From Marinobacter zhejiangensis (lineage in GTDB: Bacteria > Pseudomonadota > Gammaproteobacteria > Pseudomonadales > Oleiphilaceae), in assembly GCF_900114775.1 (NCBI RefSeq), contig NZ_FOUE01000001.1:186001-250000 (forward strand): a stretch of 64,000 bases of DNA, read 5' to 3'. The notes beneath the pieces are model-generated. The model worked only from the letters and a program-made list of their open reading frames with translations, was not told the origin of the DNA and did no database searches. Each line of letters opens with the position of its first letter. Positions within the stretch are counted from its first letter, which is position 1. This document shows, in pieces, positions 25,841-35,119 of this stretch. The position numbers and the translations under genes were made by a program.

Positions 25841-28291
25841 TCACCGGTATTGGGTTCCATACCGACGCCGCTCTCTCTCGTCGAAACCATAGATGGCATC
25901 GGCGATGGCACTGGAGGAATCGCCGCTGCCACCCAGCCCCTTGAGCTGGATTTGGAACAGGACGCGACTTTCAAGTTCCTCATCGTCGGTCAGATAATTT
26001 TGGTGAACCAGCTGCAGGCTCCAGCAGCAGCTGTTGTATTCCAGGCCCGCCAGCGATCCCACGGTCCGGTCCAGCTGGGAGTCATATACCCAACGCCCGA
26101 TCAGACTGACGTTGTCGGTCACCGGCACCACACCACCGATATCCGATTGCTCAATCTCATCCCGGCTATAGGTGTAGCCAAGGCTCGCCAGGTAGCGGTA
26201 ATCCGCGGTATGGAACAGCAACTGGCTGCGACTTTCTTCGGTGACGTTGTCCCGCGGGTCCCACAACAACGAACTGCGCAGGTCCAGGGTATCCAGCGGC
26301 CGCAGCACAGCTTCACCGGCCAGGGACGACTCACTGCGTGTGCTGGCGCCCAGCCCGTCCAGGGTGACCTCACGGTCGTCAAAATAATAGATCTGCCCGA
26401 GGCTGAAACGGGCACGTTCAGCACCGCTGTTCAGGTCGTTGAAGCGACTGGTTAGCGCCAGTGTCATCTGGTTGGCATCCCCTACCCGGTCGCCACCACT
26501 GAAACGGTTGCGGCGGAACAGTTCATCAAAGCTGAAGGAGCGTAGCGCTGAGTCGAAATCGGGTAAGCCACCCTGATCATTGTCGGCGTCGGCCCAGGCG
26601 TAATAGAGCCGCGGCTCCAGGGTCTGGTTGAAGGGAATGTCAAACAACACCGTACGACGGTCGAAATACAACCCGGAATCCCACTCCACAACCGGCACGG
26701 CCCGATCCGGGCTGGCGCTGCCATTAACGTCATAGTCTTCCAGCTGGTAACGGGTGTAATCCAGCGTTACCGATGGCCGGGCGTAGCCCCACAGCCGCTG
26801 CATTGGCAGTGCCAGCTCAGGCAGCAGGCGCAGGCGTTGAGCGTTGGCCTTATCAACACCGGTCAGCAGTTCGTTGTCCCGGTAGAAATAGCTGTATTCG
26901 GCCTCCAGCGAGGTTTCCAGCCAACCCAGCCCGGTGCGGCCGCCGTAGAGGATCTCCGGTAACTGGGCATAGGGTTTATTGGCCTCGAGAATCCGGTCGG
27001 CAATGGTCTGATAACCGCTGACATAGGCATCGAAATACTGATTTGAATCCGCATAGCTAACGCCGCCCCGCCGCAACAGGTGGGTAGCGTTACTGATATC
27101 CAGTGAGCGGTTGAGGTCGCTCAGGTAGTCGTTATCCGACACCACCGAGTAGTCACCATAGCCCCGCCAGCCCGTACCAAAACTAGCCCGGGTCTCGAAG
27201 TCCAACGCCCAGCGTTCACCGTCTTCACCCGGATTCTCATCGGTGAATTCGCCGTCATTGCCGATATAACCCAACTGCAGGACCGACTCACCGAAGCGAC
27301 TCAGGTAACGCCCTTCAACCTCGGTAAACAGTCCCCGCCCATGGATGTACTGGGGGGTGACCGTGGCGTCGTAATGCGGCGCCAGGTTCAGGTAGTAGGG
27401 AACCGAGACGTACAGGCCGCTGCCGGCATTGGAGGTGCCAAAGGCCGGGTAAAGGAAGCCGGTCTTGCGCCGATCATCAATGGGGAAGCTGGCGTAGGGC
27501 CAGTAGAACACCGGGGTGTCCAGAACCTCCAGCCGCACGTGCTTGGCGGTGCCAAAGCCTTCGGCCTGGTCCAGCTCGATTTCCGACGCCACAATGGCCC
27601 AATCGTTCCGGTTAGGCGCGCAGGTGGTCAGGTAACCCTGGTCAATCCGGACCTGGTGTTCGGCAATTCGCGACAGCGAGCGTGCCGAGCCACGCATTTC
27701 CGAATCATGAAGCAGGAAGGTGGCGGTATTGAGCTGGAACTGGCCACTGGCGCTATCGTATTCCGCCTCATTGCCGGTCAGCAGGAAGCCCTCACCGCGA
27801 CTGACCAAGGCACCACTCAGCGCGACCATTCCAGTCTGCTGGTCGTAGTGAGCCTGATCACCGGTCATGGCAAACGCCCCCTGTTGCAGCCGAACATCCC
27901 CTTGCAGGAACAGGGCGCGATCAATTTCATAACGCGCCGACAGCCCGCTGGCGTAGATGGGCAGGTTGCTGACATCCCCGCCAGCGCCGGCACTGACCAA
28001 TGGCAGCCCGTTGCCCCCGGCGGTAGAGGGCAGGTAGCCCCCCTCACAGAACAACGGCAACCCGGCAACCACCTCGGGAGGCAATTCAGCTCGTGGCCGC
28101 CAATCGATTTCCGCCGCAGTGGGTGATGAGTCGGCCAACGCCGGGCTGACGGTAGACAGGATCAACAAGGCAGGCCCCAACACAGACGCCACCCGGGACT
28201 TCACGTCGTTCGCCGGCACAGGGCGAAAGCGTCGAAACTGGCTGGGTGGAACTGGCACGGTAGCAGTGATCCTGTCCTGAGTGGGTGACAA
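25841..28291 (-). CDS. lptD: LPS-assembly outer-membrane protein LptD
   Basis: Large beta-barrel with LptE that inserts lipopolysaccharide into the outer leaflet. An OstA-like N-terminal jellyroll (ALFLQGDVRLQQGAFAMTGDQAHYDQQTG) precedes the barrel, which contains CAPN...WAIVASEIELDQAEGFGTAKH and ends YGFDERERRRYGTQYR. CEGGYLP and SCCWSL hold cysteines that could form the interdomain disulfides. The start is uncertain: TTG 28291 follows CAGGT (816 residues), while GTG 28204 has no ribosome site but begins a tidy signal peptide (VKSRVASVLGPALLILSTVS). The gene is divergent from amgK, as in Pseudomonas. Confidence 0.94.
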   Translation of the reverse strand: MSPTQDRITATVPVPPSQFRRFRPVPANDVKSRVASVLGPALLILSTVSPALADSSPTAAEIDWRPRAELPPEVVAGLPLFCEGGYLPSTAGGNGLPLVSAGAGGDVSNLPIYASGLSARYEIDRALFLQGDVRLQQGAFAMTGDQAHYDQQTGMVALSGALVSRGEGFLLTGNEAEYDSASGQFQLNTATFLLHDSEMRGSARSLSRIAEHQVRIDQGYLTTCAPNRNDWAIVASEIELDQAEGFGTAKHVRLEVLDTPVFYWPYASFPIDDRRKTGFLYPAFGTSNAGSGLYVSVPYYLNLAPHYDATVTPQYIHGRGLFTEVEGRYLSRFGESVLQLGYIGNDGEFTDENPGEDGERWALDFETRASFGTGWRGYGDYSVVSDNDYLSDLNRSLDISNATHLLRRGGVSYADSNQYFDAYVSGYQTIADRILEANKPYAQLPEILYGGRTGLGWLETSLEAEYSYFYRDNELLTGVDKANAQRLRLLPELALPMQRLWGYARPSVTLDYTRYQLEDYDVNGSASPDRAVPVVEWDSGLYFDRRTVLFDIPFNQTLEPRLYYAWADADNDQGGLPDFDSALRSFSFDELFRRNRFSGGDRVGDANQMTLALTSRFNDLNSGAERARFSLGQIYYFDDREVTLDGLGASTRSESSLAGEAVLRPLDTLDLRSSLLWDPRDNVTEESRSQLLFHTADYRYLASLGYTYSRDEIEQSDIGGVVPVTDNVSLIGRWVYDSQLDRTVGSLAGLEYNSCCWSLQLVHQNYLTDDEELESRVLFQIQLKGLGGSGDSSSAIADAIYGFDERERRRYGTQYR

Positions 28292-28450
28292 ATGGAAACC
28301 TGCAATCCGGGCTTCCCTGGGTAGCCGCCTAGTTTACACGCACCATTCCACCTTGTTAACGGAAACCGTTTTACCCTCACCACTGCCTTCTGCTAACTTT
28401 CCTGTTTTACCCTCTTTAACCCCGACTCATCAGGATCACAACCGGTATCC

Positions 28451-29479
28451 ATGGACACCCGACTCGCACAGCTGACTGATTGGGTCAGGCAAATTCCCGG
28501 CCTGGAGCAGGCCACACCCGAACCCGTTTCCGGCGACGCCAGCTTCCGGCGCTATTTCCGCGTTGCGGATCACAACGCCACCTTCATTGTGATGGATGCA
28601 CCTCCGGAACATGAGGACTGCCGCCCCTTCGTTGCCATCGCCACACACTGGCATGATCATGGTGTGGCGGTACCCGCGGTTGTGCGGCAAGACCTGGATC
28701 AGGGCTTCCTGCTGCTGGAGGATTTTGGCGACCAGCTGCTGCTGGGCCAACTCAACGAAGAAAATGCCGACCGCATATACCAGGGCGCGATGGCAGAACT
28801 ACTGCGCATCCAGCAACTGCCGGCCAACCCGGACTTCCCACTTCCACCGTACAACACCGAGCTGCTGAACCGGGAGATGGCCCTGTTCCCGGACTGGTTG
28901 CTGACGCAACAGCTGGGGTTGACGCTGAGCGATGCCGAACACTGCCTGCTTGATACTGTTTTTACTTTCCTGCGGGAAAGCGCACTGGCACAACCCGATG
29001 TTGTCGTCCACCGCGATTACCACTCCCGTAACCTGCTGGCACGCCCTGCAACCGCCATCCCTGGCGTCATAGACTTTCAGGACGCCGTCCAGGGCCCCAT
29101 TACCTATGACCTGGTGTCACTACTGAAAGACTGTTACGTACGCTGGCCCGACGATGCGGTGGAGCGCTGGGTTGAGCACTACCGCACCCTCAGCCTGGAT
29201 GCGGGCCTGCATCATGCGGATGCGGCTACGTTCCGTCAGTGGTTCGAGCTGATGGGCATGCAGCGGCACCTCAAGGCCGCGGGCATCTTTGCCCGCCTCG
29301 CCATTCGGGACGGCAAAACTGGCTACCTCGGCGATATTCCACGTACTGTGCAGTACCTGGTGGACGCAAGTGCACGCCACGGCGCCCTGCGCCACTTCCA
29401 TGAGTGGCTGGAGAGCACCGTGATGCCCGCCATCAACGCCCAGCTGGTATCGCCGCTGCAGGAGAAAGCGGGCCAGTGA
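28451..29479 (+). CDS. amgK: N-acetylmuramate/N-acetylglucosamine anomeric kinase AmgK
   Basis: Phosphotransferase-fold kinase that phosphorylates the anomeric position of MurNAc/GlcNAc in the peptidoglycan recycling route that bypasses MurA and so fosfomycin. The 342 residues include PVSGDASFRRYFRV (nucleotide loop), LLLEDFGDQLLL, the catalytic VVVHRDYHSRNLLAR and the metal motif VIDFQDAVQGPITYDLVSLL. The function is known from the Pseudomonas putida enzyme, and the gene order amgK-murU beside lptD is the same as there. Overlaps murU by 4 bases. Confidence 0.93.
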   Translation: MDTRLAQLTDWVRQIPGLEQATPEPVSGDASFRRYFRVADHNATFIVMDAPPEHEDCRPFVAIATHWHDHGVAVPAVVRQDLDQGFLLLEDFGDQLLLGQLNEENADRIYQGAMAELLRIQQLPANPDFPLPPYNTELLNREMALFPDWLLTQQLGLTLSDAEHCLLDTVFTFLRESALAQPDVVVHRDYHSRNLLARPATAIPGVIDFQDAVQGPITYDLVSLLKDCYVRWPDDAVERWVEHYRTLSLDAGLHHADAATFRQWFELMGMQRHLKAAGIFARLAIRDGKTGYLGDIPRTVQYLVDASARHGALRHFHEWLESTVMPAINAQLVSPLQEKAGQ

Positions 29480-30171
29480 AAGCGATGATTCTCGCCGCCG
29501 GCAAGGGGGAGCGTATGCGTCCCCTGACTCTGACCACGCCAAAGCCGCTACTCCAGGCCGGGGGCAAACCCCTCATCGGCTACCATTTGCAGCGCCTGCA
29601 CGATGCCGGGCTTCAGGACATTGTCATCAACCATGCCTGGCTCGGTGACAAGATTGAGCAGGCGCTGGCAGACGGCAGTGACTACCACGTCCGCATCCGC
29701 TACTCGCGGGAGCAGGAACCGCTGGAAACCGCCGGGGGCATTCGTCAGGCGTTGCCGCTTTTGACAGACGGAGGCGACGATTGGTTCGTGGTCATCAACG
29801 GCGATATCTGGTGCGACTTTGATGTGTGCCAACTGACTCCGCCGACCGACAGCGACACCCGCGCCGTGCTGGTGCTGACCGACAACCCCGACCACAACCC
29901 GAACGGGGATTTCCACCTCGATGCCGCGGGGCAGGTCCATAGCGAGGGCGCCGGCAAACTGACCTTCGCCGGCATCAGCCTGCTGCACCGGTCGTTGTTT
30001 GAAACTCTGGAGCCGGGATTCCACCCGCTGGCACCGCTGCTGCGCCAGGCCATGAGCAATCATCAGGTCCGCGGTCTTCACCACCAGGGCCAGTGGCTGG
30101 ACATTGGCACCCCGGAGCGCCTCGCCGCCCTCGACCAGCACCTTCGCCAACGCCAGGCGCTGCAACCATGA
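29476..30171 (+). CDS. murU: N-acetylmuramate alpha-1-phosphate uridylyltransferase MurU
   Basis: Converts MurNAc-1-phosphate to UDP-MurNAc, the step after AmgK. 231 residues; starts VKAMILAAGKGERMRPLTLT, the nucleotidyltransferase signature, followed by KPLLQAGGKPLIGYHL and VVINGDIWCDFD (metal Asp). The GTG at 29476 overlaps the amgK stop (GTGA) and is preferred over an upstream frame extension. The stop overlaps the next start (ATGA). Confidence 0.94.
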   Translation: MKAMILAAGKGERMRPLTLTTPKPLLQAGGKPLIGYHLQRLHDAGLQDIVINHAWLGDKIEQALADGSDYHVRIRYSREQEPLETAGGIRQALPLLTDGGDDWFVVINGDIWCDFDVCQLTPPTDSDTRAVLVLTDNPDHNPNGDFHLDAAGQVHSEGAGKLTFAGISLLHRSLFETLEPGFHPLAPLLRQAMSNHQVRGLHHQGQWLDIGTPERLAALDQHLRQRQALQP

Positions 30172-30923
30172 CCCACGAACGGTATGTGCAACCGCTGCCG
30201 CCACGACTGGATGCCGCCCTTGGCAACGTGCTGGACACCCTGGCCGACTGCAACCACCAGGCCGACGAGCTCATTACCCGAACCGGCCTGCCAAGCTGGG
30301 GCCGGCCCAGCCTGTTTTTCTTTCTTGGTTACATCGCCAAGGCGGACGGACGGGTCACCGAAATGGACATTGCCTTTGCCGAGGCCCTGATCAAGGCTCT
30401 GTCGCTGTCACCACGACAGCGACGACGGGCCATCGGGCAGTTCCAGAAGGGGAAACAGGCACAGGCCCTGCCGGCCATGAAAGCACTGCGCTTACGACTC
30501 AGCCAACGCTGGTCACCGACCCCGGCGCTGATCGTCTCCACCTGCCTTTGTCATGCCGCCCAGCTCCACGGCAAACCGGCCAAGCCACGACGCCACCGCT
30601 GCGAAGACGCCGTGGATTACTTGGGGTTGGATATCCGCGTGGTTGAAGAGGTTCTGGACAGCTACGCCTGCAAGGCCTGGCCCTTCCAGCCAGAGTTTCT
30701 TCCCGAACCCAGCACTTACGAAGAAGCCTGTAAGGTTCTGGGCATTACCCGCCGTGATTCGCTGAAAGCCATCAAACAGACCTATCGCAAACGGGTCGCC
30801 ACCTGCCACCCGGACAAACTGCCCAGAAACATCAGCGCCAGCGAACTTGCCAAGGCAAAAGAACGGCTGCTGCGATACCAACAGTCCTGGGACATCGTAC
30901 GCAAGCGCCGCCAAACGGACTAG
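30168..30923 (+). CDS. DnaJ-domain protein, DjlA-like without membrane anchor
   Basis: 251 residues. The N-terminal half contains a TerB-like region (LFFFLGYIAKADGRVTEMDIAFAEALIKAL, like DjlA), and the C-terminal part is a J-domain with YEEACKVLGITRRDSLKAIKQTYRK and the HPD of ATCHPDKLP. E. coli DjlA has an N-terminal transmembrane segment; none is visible here. Third gene of the amgK-murU operon (start in the murU stop codon), the same order as in Pseudomonas. Hsp70 co-chaperone role is from family; its link to wall recycling is unknown. Confidence 0.88.
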   Translation: MTHERYVQPLPPRLDAALGNVLDTLADCNHQADELITRTGLPSWGRPSLFFFLGYIAKADGRVTEMDIAFAEALIKALSLSPRQRRRAIGQFQKGKQAQALPAMKALRLRLSQRWSPTPALIVSTCLCHAAQLHGKPAKPRRHRCEDAVDYLGLDIRVVEEVLDSYACKAWPFQPEFLPEPSTYEEACKVLGITRRDSLKAIKQTYRKRVATCHPDKLPRNISASELAKAKERLLRYQQSWDIVRKRRQTD

Positions 30924-31852
30924 GGCGCGTCAGTGCCATCGCCTGTCAACGCCAGCCAACCCAACAGACGATTGACCACCGCCGGCGCGTCACGGACAGA
31001 CACCGGTTCACTCATGACCAGCCGCTGCTGCCGGTAGCCGCTCAGACCATGGCGCAGGAACACCGCCGCCCGATCCCGGTAGCCCGGGCTGGTAACCAGA
31101 GGATTGGCCAGGTCCAGGATTAACCAGTCCTCGAGGCCATCAAGGCTGGCCGGCCAGGCCTCAGCCTCAGCGGCCGGAAATCGCGGAGCAATCCACACCA
31201 GTTCACCAGGCTCGCCTGTGTTACCCATCGCCGCTTCCATCACCGGCAGGGCGGCCAACCCGACACCCACAAACACAATGCGCTGATAGCCCCGGCGGCT
31301 CAACTCCGCTTCCCCTGCCGCCAATATCGAACGGACCCGTTCCCGGTGAGCCACGTGATGAGTGGCCGCCGCCGGTTCAGACATCACATCAATCATCACC
31401 GACGCTGGGTCAGCCGCACCGTCCGCGGCAGCGCCGCCCGCAGCACTTTCGTCCACCAGAGAGGGTTGCGGCAGCCCAACCACCAAGGTTGCCCAGCCAT
31501 GCTCGGCCAGCCGTGACGGCATCGCCCCCGGCAATCCGCTGGCGACCGGCTGCCCCTGATCCCCCATAAGCAGCACAGCACCACGGGCAACGGCCTGACG
31601 CTCCGGTTCCAGCAGCGCCAGCTCACTATCACTGCCTTCTACTTCCAGCCATACCGCCCGCTCCGGAAACCGGCGCGCCAGGTCACGGTCCCCCAGGCCT
31701 GTGGAGGTCGCCAGCCGCGTTACCTCCGCCGCTGGCTCGGCACCCGCTGATGGTTCCCCGGCGGGTTCCTCAGCAACCGCCACATTCATCCAGCACAGCA
31801 ACACCCAGAACAGCCCGCCGGCCATTCCGCTCATACCTGCTGCTCCCTTCAT
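30920..31852 (-). CDS. DUF3530 family exported protein
   Basis: 310 residues with a signal peptide (GLFWVLLCWMNVAVA) and an Ala/Gly/Glu-rich stretch, then a fold that resembles alpha/beta hydrolases: GAVLLMGDQGQP near the first strand, LAEHGWATLVVGLPQP, and RIVFVGVGLAALPVMEAA in place of a GxSxG nucleophile elbow, with Gly-Val-Gly and no serine. The lack of a catalytic Ser suggests a non-enzymatic role. ATG 31852 gives a proper signal peptide; a longer frame is open upstream. Convergent with the DnaJ-like gene, overlapping it by 4 bases. Confidence 0.75.
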   Translation of the reverse strand: MKGAAGMSGMAGGLFWVLLCWMNVAVAEEPAGEPSAGAEPAAEVTRLATSTGLGDRDLARRFPERAVWLEVEGSDSELALLEPERQAVARGAVLLMGDQGQPVASGLPGAMPSRLAEHGWATLVVGLPQPSLVDESAAGGAAADGAADPASVMIDVMSEPAAATHHVAHRERVRSILAAGEAELSRRGYQRIVFVGVGLAALPVMEAAMGNTGEPGELVWIAPRFPAAEAEAWPASLDGLEDWLILDLANPLVTSPGYRDRAAVFLRHGLSGYRQQRLVMSEPVSVRDAPAVVNRLLGWLALTGDGTDAP

Positions 31853-31999
31853 TCTTCCGCCTGCCACATGCCCCACCAATCTTTGACCAATACTGCAAAT
31901 GCCCAACAACAACCTGTTAGACTAGCACCTTCGCAGCGAGCCCTACGATTCCGGCCCGGCCTGCGAACGACTTAACTGCGCACATTGAAGAGAGCCGCC

Positions 32000-32674
32000 A
32001 TGAACCCGTTCCAGATCGCCCCGTCCATTCTGTCTGCCGATTTTGCCCGACTGGGGGAAGAAGTCGACAATGTCCTCGCCGCTGGCGCCGATATCGTTCA
32101 CTTTGACGTGATGGACAATCACTACGTGCCCAACCTGACCATCGGGCCGATGGTCTGCGAAGCTCTGCGCAAACACGGTGTAACCGCGCCCATTGATGCC
32201 CACCTGATGGTGAGCCCGGTGGACGACCTGATCCGCATGTTCATTGATGCTGGCGCCACCTACATCACCTTCCACCCGGAGGCCTCCCAGCATATCGACC
32301 GCTCGCTGCAACTGATCCGTGATGGCGGTTGCAAGGCCGGCCTGGTGTTCAACCCAGCCACCCCATTGCACTACCTGGACCACGTGATGGACCGGCTCGA
32401 CATGATCCTGCTGATGTCGGTGAACCCAGGCTTTGGCGGCCAGAAGTTCATCCCCGGAACCCTCGATAAGCTGCGCGAAACCCGCCAGCGGATTGATGCC
32501 AGCGGCCATAACATCCGGCTGGAAATTGACGGCGGCGTCAAGGTAGATAACATCCGTGAAATCGCCGAAGCTGGTGCTGACACCTTCGTGGCAGGCTCTG
32601 CCATCTTCAATACCGAAGACTACAAGGCCACCATCGACCAGATGCGTGCCGAGCTGGCCCAGGCAAAGCGGTAG
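32000..32674 (+). CDS. rpe: Ribulose-phosphate 3-epimerase
   Basis: Interconverts ribulose 5-phosphate and xylulose 5-phosphate in the pentose phosphate pathway. 224 residues: [33 protein letters not shown] (catalytic Asp and metal His), [19 protein letters not shown] and [12 protein letters not shown] (second Asp). ATG 32000 chosen over a TTG 15 bases upstream. Followed after 11 bases by gph and then trp genes, the rpe-gph-trp order common in gammaproteobacteria. Confidence 0.97.
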   Translation: MNPFQIAPSILSADFARLGEEVDNVLAAGADIVHFDVMDNHYVPNLTIGPMVCEALRKHGVTAPIDAHLMVSPVDDLIRMFIDAGATYITFHPEASQHIDRSLQLIRDGGCKAGLVFNPATPLHYLDHVMDRLDMILLMSVNPGFGGQKFIPGTLDKLRETRQRIDASGHNIRLEIDGGVKVDNIREIAEAGADTFVAGSAIFNTEDYKATIDQMRAELAQAKR

Positions 32675-32685
32675 ACACAAACATC

Positions 32686-33375
32686 ATGAAGCTGACTGAA
32701 CTGTTTTCCGGCCAATGGCCGGGCACTATCCTGTTCGATCTGGACGGCACCCTGGTGGACAGTGCCCCGGATCTCGCCGTGGCCACCGACACCATGCTGC
32801 AGGCCCTGGGCAAAGCTTCCGCCGGGGAAGCACAGGTCAGAACCTGGGTCGGCAATGGCGCAGCGGTACTGGTACGCCGGGCGCTGGCCGGGCGCCATGA
32901 TTACGAGGACGACGGCCAACACGATGAGACCGTGTTCGAGCGCGCCATGGCGTTGTTCCTTGAAGCCTACCACAGCGTCAACGGTCACCATGCCACCCTG
33001 TTCGAGGGCATCGAAACCTTTCTGCAGGCCGCGCACAGTCAGGGCTGTAAACTCGGGGTGGTCACCAACAAACCGGCGGCCTTTACCGACGACCTGCTGG
33101 AGCGCATGGGCTTAGCCCACTGGTTCGACATCACCGTCAGCGGCGACACCCTGCCGGTGAAAAAGCCCGCGCCGGAGCCCCTGTTCCACGCCCTGGATGC
33201 CCTCGGAGGGTGCCGGGAAGATGCCCTGATGGTTGGCGACTCCATCACCGACATTAGCGCGGCCAAAAACGCCGGCCTGCCGGTGGTCGCAGTTCGCTAC
33301 GGCTACAACCACGGAGGCCCTGTGGACGGCCTGGGAGCCGAGATAGTGGTTGATTCGCTGACGGAGCTTTTGTAA
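32686..33375 (+). CDS. gph: Phosphoglycolate phosphatase
   Basis: HAD-superfamily phosphatase that removes 2-phosphoglycolate arising from DNA repair. 229 residues with motif I ILFDLDGTLVDSAPDLA (nucleophile Asp), motif II GVVTNKP, Lys in LPVKKPAPEPLFHA, and motif IV DALMVGDSITDISAAKNAG. Ends just before the trp leader; the trp promoter candidate (TTGTAA 33370-33375) begins in its last codons. Confidence 0.96.
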   Translation: MKLTELFSGQWPGTILFDLDGTLVDSAPDLAVATDTMLQALGKASAGEAQVRTWVGNGAAVLVRRALAGRHDYEDDGQHDETVFERAMALFLEAYHSVNGHHATLFEGIETFLQAAHSQGCKLGVVTNKPAAFTDDLLERMGLAHWFDITVSGDTLPVKKPAPEPLFHALDALGGCREDALMVGDSITDISAAKNAGLPVVAVRYGYNHGGPVDGLGAEIVVDSLTELL

Positions 33376-33398
33376 TCTCGTCGGCATCCTATCTATAT
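33370..33398 (+). promoter_or_regulatory. Candidate promoter of the trp operon
   Basis: TTGTAA (33370-33375) and CTATAT (33393-33398) are 17 bases apart, overlapping the gph stop codon. A start near 33405 would place the leader peptide's AGGGAG ribosome site at the transcript's 5' end. The -10 match is moderate. Confidence 0.4.
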
Positions 33399-33424
33399 CC
33401 GCCTGTTTTAGGGAGCAACCTGCA

Positions 33425-33505
33425 GTGCAGGGACTGAATTTGACTACCGCGCGCAGCGTTCTGACCTCGCGCGCAACACGATGGTGGCGATGGCGTACCG
33501 GCTGA
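33425..33505 (+). CDS. trpL: Trp operon leader peptide, 26 aa with WWRW
   Basis: A 26-codon frame starting GTG after AGGGAG (33410-33415, nine bases of spacing). Residues 20-24 read WWRWR: three Trp codons in four, the classic signal of ribosome stalling when charged tRNA-Trp is short. It precedes trpE by 115 bases. Segment GCGTTCTGAC inside the peptide (33456-33465) can pair with GTCTGAACGC (33523-33532), and the latter overlaps GCAGTGT (33518-33524), which can pair with ACACTGC (33543-33549). No T-run terminator was found in the leader, so the output may be Rho-dependent or translational. Confidence 0.7.
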   Translation: MQGLNLTTARSVLTSRATRWWRWRTG

Positions 33506-33517
33506 TCGCTCAGCTTT

Positions 33518-33549
33518 GCAGTGTCTGAACGCCCCGACGCGCACACTGC
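33518..33549 (+). promoter_or_regulatory. Competing stem in the trp leader
   Basis: GCAGTGT and ACACTGC make a perfect 7-bp stem around an 18-base loop. Its 5' arm shares bases with GTCTGAACGC, which can pair with a segment inside the leader peptide. A small GCTGA-TCGC-TCAGC hairpin at 33501-33514 lies between. These alternatives are typical of attenuator leaders, though no canonical terminator follows. Confidence 0.5.
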
Positions 33550-33620
33550 CTTCAGGATTCCTCCCGAATTTGAGGGATCAATACCCGATTTCGTGTTTCG
33601 TCAAATAACAGGATGACCCC

Positions 33621-35108
33621 ATGACTCCCGAGCAGTTCGCAGCCCTCGCTGAGACCGGCTACAACCGTATTCCCGTTTCCCGTGAAGTCCTCGCCGACCT
33701 GGACACGCCGCTGAGCACATACCTCAAGCTGGCAAGCGGCCCCTACTCGTACCTGTTTGAATCCGTCCAGGGCGGAGAAAAGTGGGGGCGTTATTCCATC
33801 ATTGGCCTGCCCAGCCGGGAAATCCTTAAAGTCTGCGACCACCGCATCACCATTACCCGTGACGGCAAGGTCATTGAAGACACCGAAAGCGACGACCCGC
33901 TGGCGTTTGTCGAATCCTACCAGCAGCGCTTCAACGCTCCGGACCTGGACGACCTGCCGCGATTCAACGGCGGCCTGGTCGGCTATTTCGGCTACGACAC
34001 GGTGCGCTACATCGAGAAGCGCCTCCAAAAGACATGCCCGCCGGACAAGATCGGCACCCCGGACATTCTGCTGATGGTGTCTGACGAAGTGGTGGTGTTC
34101 GACAACCTGCGCGGCAAGCTGCACCTGATCGTCCATGTTAACCCCAGCGTCGCAGGCGCTTTCGATCAGGCTCAGGCACGTCTGGACGAACTGGAACTCC
34201 AGCTCCACCGCCAAACCGCCGACGCCCCTCGCACCCCCGAACACCTGAGCGGTACACCGGTGAGTGAGGATGATTTCATCTCCGGATTCACTCAGGAAAA
34301 ATTTGAAGCGGCGGTCGATAAGATCAAGGAATACGTTCTGGATGGCGACGTCATGCAGACGGTGATCTCCCAGCGTATGTCGATCCCGTTCGAAGCGCCA
34401 CCGCTGAACCTGTACCGGTCGTTGCGGGTACTGAACCCGTCGCCCTATATGTATTTCCTCGACCTGGATGACTTCCAGATCGTCGGTTCCTCGCCTGAAA
34501 TCCTGGCCCGGGTTGAAGACCAGGAAGTCACCGTCCGGCCGATTGCCGGCACCCGCAAGCGCGGTGCCACCGATGCCGAGGACCGGGCTCTGGAAGCGGA
34601 ACTGCTGGCCGATCCCAAGGAAATCGCGGAACACCTGATGCTGATCGACCTGGGCCGCAACGACGCCGGCCGGGTATCGGAAACCGGCACGGTGAAACTG
34701 ACGGACAAGATGATCGTGGAACGCTACTCCCACGTCATGCACATTGTGTCGAACGTGACCGGCCGCCTGAAAGACGGCATGTCCTGCCTCGACGTGCTGA
34801 GGGCTACCCTGCCCGCAGGCACTCTCAGTGGCGCCCCCAAGATCCGCGCCATGGAAATCATCGATGAACTGGAACCTGTCAAACGCGGCATATACGGCGG
34901 CGCGGTGGGTTATCTGTCGTGGAACGGCAACATGGATACCGCCATTGCCATCCGTACCGCGGTGATCCAGGACAACACCCTGCACATCCAGGCCGGCGCC
35001 GGCGTGGTGGCGGACTCCATTCCACGGCTGGAGTGGAAGGAAACCATGAACAAGGGCCGGGCGATTTTCCGCGCCGTTGCCATGACCCTGAACGATTTTG
35101 ACCACTGA
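33621..35108 (+). CDS. trpE: Anthranilate synthase component I
   Basis: Large subunit that converts chorismate to anthranilate with ammonia from TrpG. The 495-residue product keeps the conserved C-terminal catalytic blocks: [66 protein letters not shown] and [22 protein letters not shown]. The N-terminal half carries the Trp feedback site; [22 protein letters not shown] contains the ESV motif at its expected place. Followed by trpG after 11 bases. Confidence 0.97.
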   Translation: MTPEQFAALAETGYNRIPVSREVLADLDTPLSTYLKLASGPYSYLFESVQGGEKWGRYSIIGLPSREILKVCDHRITITRDGKVIEDTESDDPLAFVESYQQRFNAPDLDDLPRFNGGLVGYFGYDTVRYIEKRLQKTCPPDKIGTPDILLMVSDEVVVFDNLRGKLHLIVHVNPSVAGAFDQAQARLDELELQLHRQTADAPRTPEHLSGTPVSEDDFISGFTQEKFEAAVDKIKEYVLDGDVMQTVISQRMSIPFEAPPLNLYRSLRVLNPSPYMYFLDLDDFQIVGSSPEILARVEDQEVTVRPIAGTRKRGATDAEDRALEAELLADPKEIAEHLMLIDLGRNDAGRVSETGTVKLTDKMIVERYSHVMHIVSNVTGRLKDGMSCLDVLRATLPAGTLSGAPKIRAMEIIDELEPVKRGIYGGAVGYLSWNGNMDTAIAIRTAVIQDNTLHIQAGAGVVADSIPRLEWKETMNKGRAIFRAVAMTLNDFDH

Positions 35109-35119
35109 GGAGCCGTGCC

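Noticed and set aside
33552-35105. Minus-strand open frame of 517 codons opposite trpE
   Set aside because: Antisense to a textbook trpE with complete catalytic motifs; high codon bias in GC-rich DNA leaves long open antisense frames.
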